In this document: positions 62,436 to 64,000 of the stretch, in pieces
Numbering within the stretch: position 1 is the stretch's first letter
How the letters are laid out: every line of letters starts with the position of its first letter
Assembly: GCF_018327705.1 (NCBI RefSeq)
Contig: NZ_BNEM01000001.1
Coordinates: 3,906,001 to 3,970,000 of the forward strand
Source of the DNA: Catellatospora sp. TT07R-123
Lineage (GTDB): Bacteria; Actinomycetota; Actinomycetes; Mycobacteriales; Micromonosporaceae
Direction of reading: 5' to 3'
DNA: 64,000 nucleotides
Position numbers and translations under genes: made by a program
The notes under the pieces: model-generated
Database searches by the model: none
The model's input: the letters and a program-made list of their open reading frames with translations, nothing else
Told to the model about the DNA's origin: nothing

Positions 62436-63592
62436 GCACGTCGACCCCCTCGGACGTCAAACCCGCCGCCAAGACCGACAAGGCCCCGACCTCCGGGCGC
62501 CGCCGCGCCGGGGTCGTCGGCGCCGTCATCGGCGTCGCCGCCGCCGGGGTCGCGGCGGGCATCGCCGTCGAGCGCCTGGTGGTGCGGCGGACCCGCAAGT
62601 CCGACGCCGACCCGTACGCCGACGAGCCCTTCGGGCGGCTGCCGTACGACGAGACCACGACCGTCAGCACCGCCGACGGCGTCGAGCTGCACGTCGAGAT
62701 CGTCGAACCGGTCGACGGCGTCGCCGTCGAACTCGGGCCGCCCACGACGCCGACCACGCCGACCCTGGTGTTCGTGCACGGCTTCTGCCTCGACCAGGGC
62801 ACCTTCCACTTCCAGCGGCAGGCCCTGGACCGGCTCGGCGAGCACCGGATGGTCTTCTTCGACCAGCCTGGCCACGGCCTGTCCGGCACCCTGTCCGACG
62901 GCGGCGAGTACGAGCTGCCCGCCCTCGGCGAGGCGCTGTACGACGTGATCAAGGCGACCGTCCCCACCGGCCCGCTCGTCCTGATCGGCCACTCCATGGG
63001 CGGCATGGCCATCATGGCCTTCGCCGAGCAGCACCCCGAGATGTTCGTCGACCGCGTCGTCGGCACGGTGCTGATCGCCACCTCCGGCGGCCAGATCGAC
63101 GGCCAGGGCGGCTTCTACGGCCTGCCCGCCATCATCAACCGGACCAGCGGCCCGCTGCTCGGGCTGCTCACCGGGGCGGCCCGGATCACCGGCCCGATGA
63201 TCGACAAGGCGCGGCAGGCCGGCACCGACCTCGCCTGGCTGCTCACCCGCCGCTACGGCTTCGGCGGCGAAAAGCCCAGCCCGGCCCTGGTGTCGTACGT
63301 GGAGCAGATGAACTCGCGCACCACCACCGAGACCGTCGCCCGCTACCTGCGCACCATCAACAGCCACGCCCGCTACCCCGCGCTGCGCGCCCTCAACCGG
63401 GTGCCGGTGCTGGTCGTCTGCGGCGACTGCGACATGATCACCCCGCAGGCGCACTCGGAGGAGATCTGCCGCCTGCTGCCGCACGCCAAGCTCGTGATCA
63501 TCCCCGAGAGCGGGCACGTGACCATGCTGGAGCACGCGCCCGAGGTCAACGCCGCGCTCATCGACTTCCTGGACGCGCTGGAGCAGAAATGA
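62432..63592 (+). CDS. Membrane-anchored alpha/beta hydrolase
   Basis: This 386-residue protein starts at ATG 62432, overlapping the alr stop (ATGA). An N-terminal hydrophilic tail is followed by one helix (about 26-47, AGVVGAVIGVAAAGVAAGIAV). The hydrolase domain has the oxyanion phrase FVHGFCLDQGTF, FFDQPGHGLS, the nucleophile in GHSMGG, Asp in VCGDCDMI and His in ESGHVTMLE. Family proteins between alr and tsaE occur widely in actinobacteria, but their substrate is not established to my knowledge. Confidence 0.88.
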   Translation: MSTSTPSDVKPAAKTDKAPTSGRRRAGVVGAVIGVAAAGVAAGIAVERLVVRRTRKSDADPYADEPFGRLPYDETTTVSTADGVELHVEIVEPVDGVAVELGPPTTPTTPTLVFVHGFCLDQGTFHFQRQALDRLGEHRMVFFDQPGHGLSGTLSDGGEYELPALGEALYDVIKATVPTGPLVLIGHSMGGMAIMAFAEQHPEMFVDRVVGTVLIATSGGQIDGQGGFYGLPAIINRTSGPLLGLLTGAARITGPMIDKARQAGTDLAWLLTRRYGFGGEKPSPALVSYVEQMNSRTTTETVARYLRTINSHARYPALRALNRVPVLVVCGDCDMITPQAHSEEICRLLPHAKLVIIPESGHVTMLEHAPEVNAALIDFLDALEQK

Positions 63593-64000
63593 TCCTTCCC
63601 ACCGCCAACGACACCCGCGCCTTCGGCGTGCGCCTGGCCGAGGTGCTGCAACCCGGCGACCTGGTCGTGCTCAGCGGCCCGCTCGGCGCGGGCAAGACCG
63701 CCCTGGCCCAGGGCGTCGGCCAGGGCCTGCGCGTGCAGGGCACCGTCACCTCGCCGACCTTCGTGATCGCCCGGGTGCACCGGCCCGACCTGGCCGCCGG
63801 GGGCAGCCTGCCGATGGTGCACGTGGACGCGTACCGGCTCGGCGCCATGACCGACCCCCGCGCCCAGGTCGACGACCTCGACCTCGACGCCTCCGTCGAC
63901 GACTCGGTGACCCTGGTGGAATGGGGCGAGGGCATGGTCGAGCAGCTCGCCGACTCGCACCTGGAAGTCCGCATCACCCGGCACCCCGACGACACCCGCG
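63589..64000 (+). CDS. tsaE: tRNA threonylcarbamoyladenosine biosynthesis ATPase TsaE (partial)
   Basis: The gene starts at ATG 63589 within the hydrolase stop (ATGA) and runs off the right edge after ~137 codons. Walker A is GPLGAGKTAL (about residues 30-39), TSPTFVIARVH is the switch region, HVDAYRL follows, and VEWGEG is the conserved Trp-Glu motif. TsaE drives the TsaBD complex. It lies on the opposite strand to tsaB-rimI-tsaD. Confidence 0.95.
   Translation, partial: MILPTANDTRAFGVRLAEVLQPGDLVVLSGPLGAGKTALAQGVGQGLRVQGTVTSPTFVIARVHRPDLAAGGSLPMVHVDAYRLGAMTDPRAQVDDLDLDASVDDSVTLVEWGEGMVEQLADSHLEVRITRHPDDTR

Overview
The window is very GC-rich DNA from a mycelial actinomycete, most likely of the Micromonosporaceae. 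The evidence is the codon bias, many GTG starts, ATGA/GTGA gene overlaps, WhiB and BldM-like regulators, paired CIRCE operators before groES, and gene order. From memory, the set sucCD, B12-binding mutase subunit, pcrA, chorismate mutase, guaA/guaB3, groES-groEL, alr and tsa genes follows the core-chromosome order of Streptomyces. The genus cannot be fixed from the sequence alone.

Layout. 1-7.2 kb: the start of a DUF6350 membrane protein, two small DUF4190 proteins, sucC-sucD, a B12-binding mutase subunit and two M23 cell-wall peptidases. 7.2-12.2 kb: pcrA, a secreted 5'-nucleotidase, and chorismate mutase behind a probable Phe/Tyr attenuator. 12.4-18.3 kb: a complete dipeptide ABC operon (dppA-B-C-D-F). 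18.5-22.1 kb: a LiaFSR-like envelope-stress locus (LuxR regulator and PspC-type kinase, divergent from a PspC/LiaF-like protein and a small membrane protein). 22.2-24.5 kb: psd and pssA, convergent, together making phosphatidylethanolamine. 24.7-26.6 kb: two paralogous double-NUDIX proteins. 26.8-35.2 kb: guaA, a DUF3152 metalloprotease-like lipoprotein, two membrane proteins, a ChoD-like GMC oxidoreductase, a divergent inositol-phosphatase-like protein and an M1 peptidase lipoprotein.

35.3-37.1 kb is a short accessory island: an AAA ATPase followed by a DUF4276 protein, with less GC-biased codon use and a tRNA-like fragment beside it. It is a candidate two-gene phage-defence module. 37.2-40.4 kb holds guaB3, a DUF5319 protein, a BldM-like regulator and a WhiB protein. 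40.4-46.5 kb holds a membrane molybdopterin oxidoreductase, groES-groEL (His-rich tail, two CIRCE sites), an SMP-30-like protein and a THUMP-like methyltransferase. 46.5-47.3 kb is non-coding and carries 71-bp tandem repeats. 47.3-52.6 kb has a YbaK-type deacylase and a xylose-type ABC operon with its own ROK repressor, operators and a CRP-like site. 52.7-56.2 kb encodes a strongly asymmetric heterodimeric ABC exporter. 56.3-64 kb has a HAD protein, a PhoD phosphatase, the leftward tsaB-rimI-tsaD block, and the rightward alr, hydrolase and tsaE genes.

Most of the window is conserved housekeeping DNA. The parts most worth a second look are the AAA/DUF4276 island, the chorismate mutase attenuator, the dead site of the ABC exporter, the long intergenic palindromes, the 71-bp repeat array, and stable hairpins placed just after both transporter binding-protein genes.
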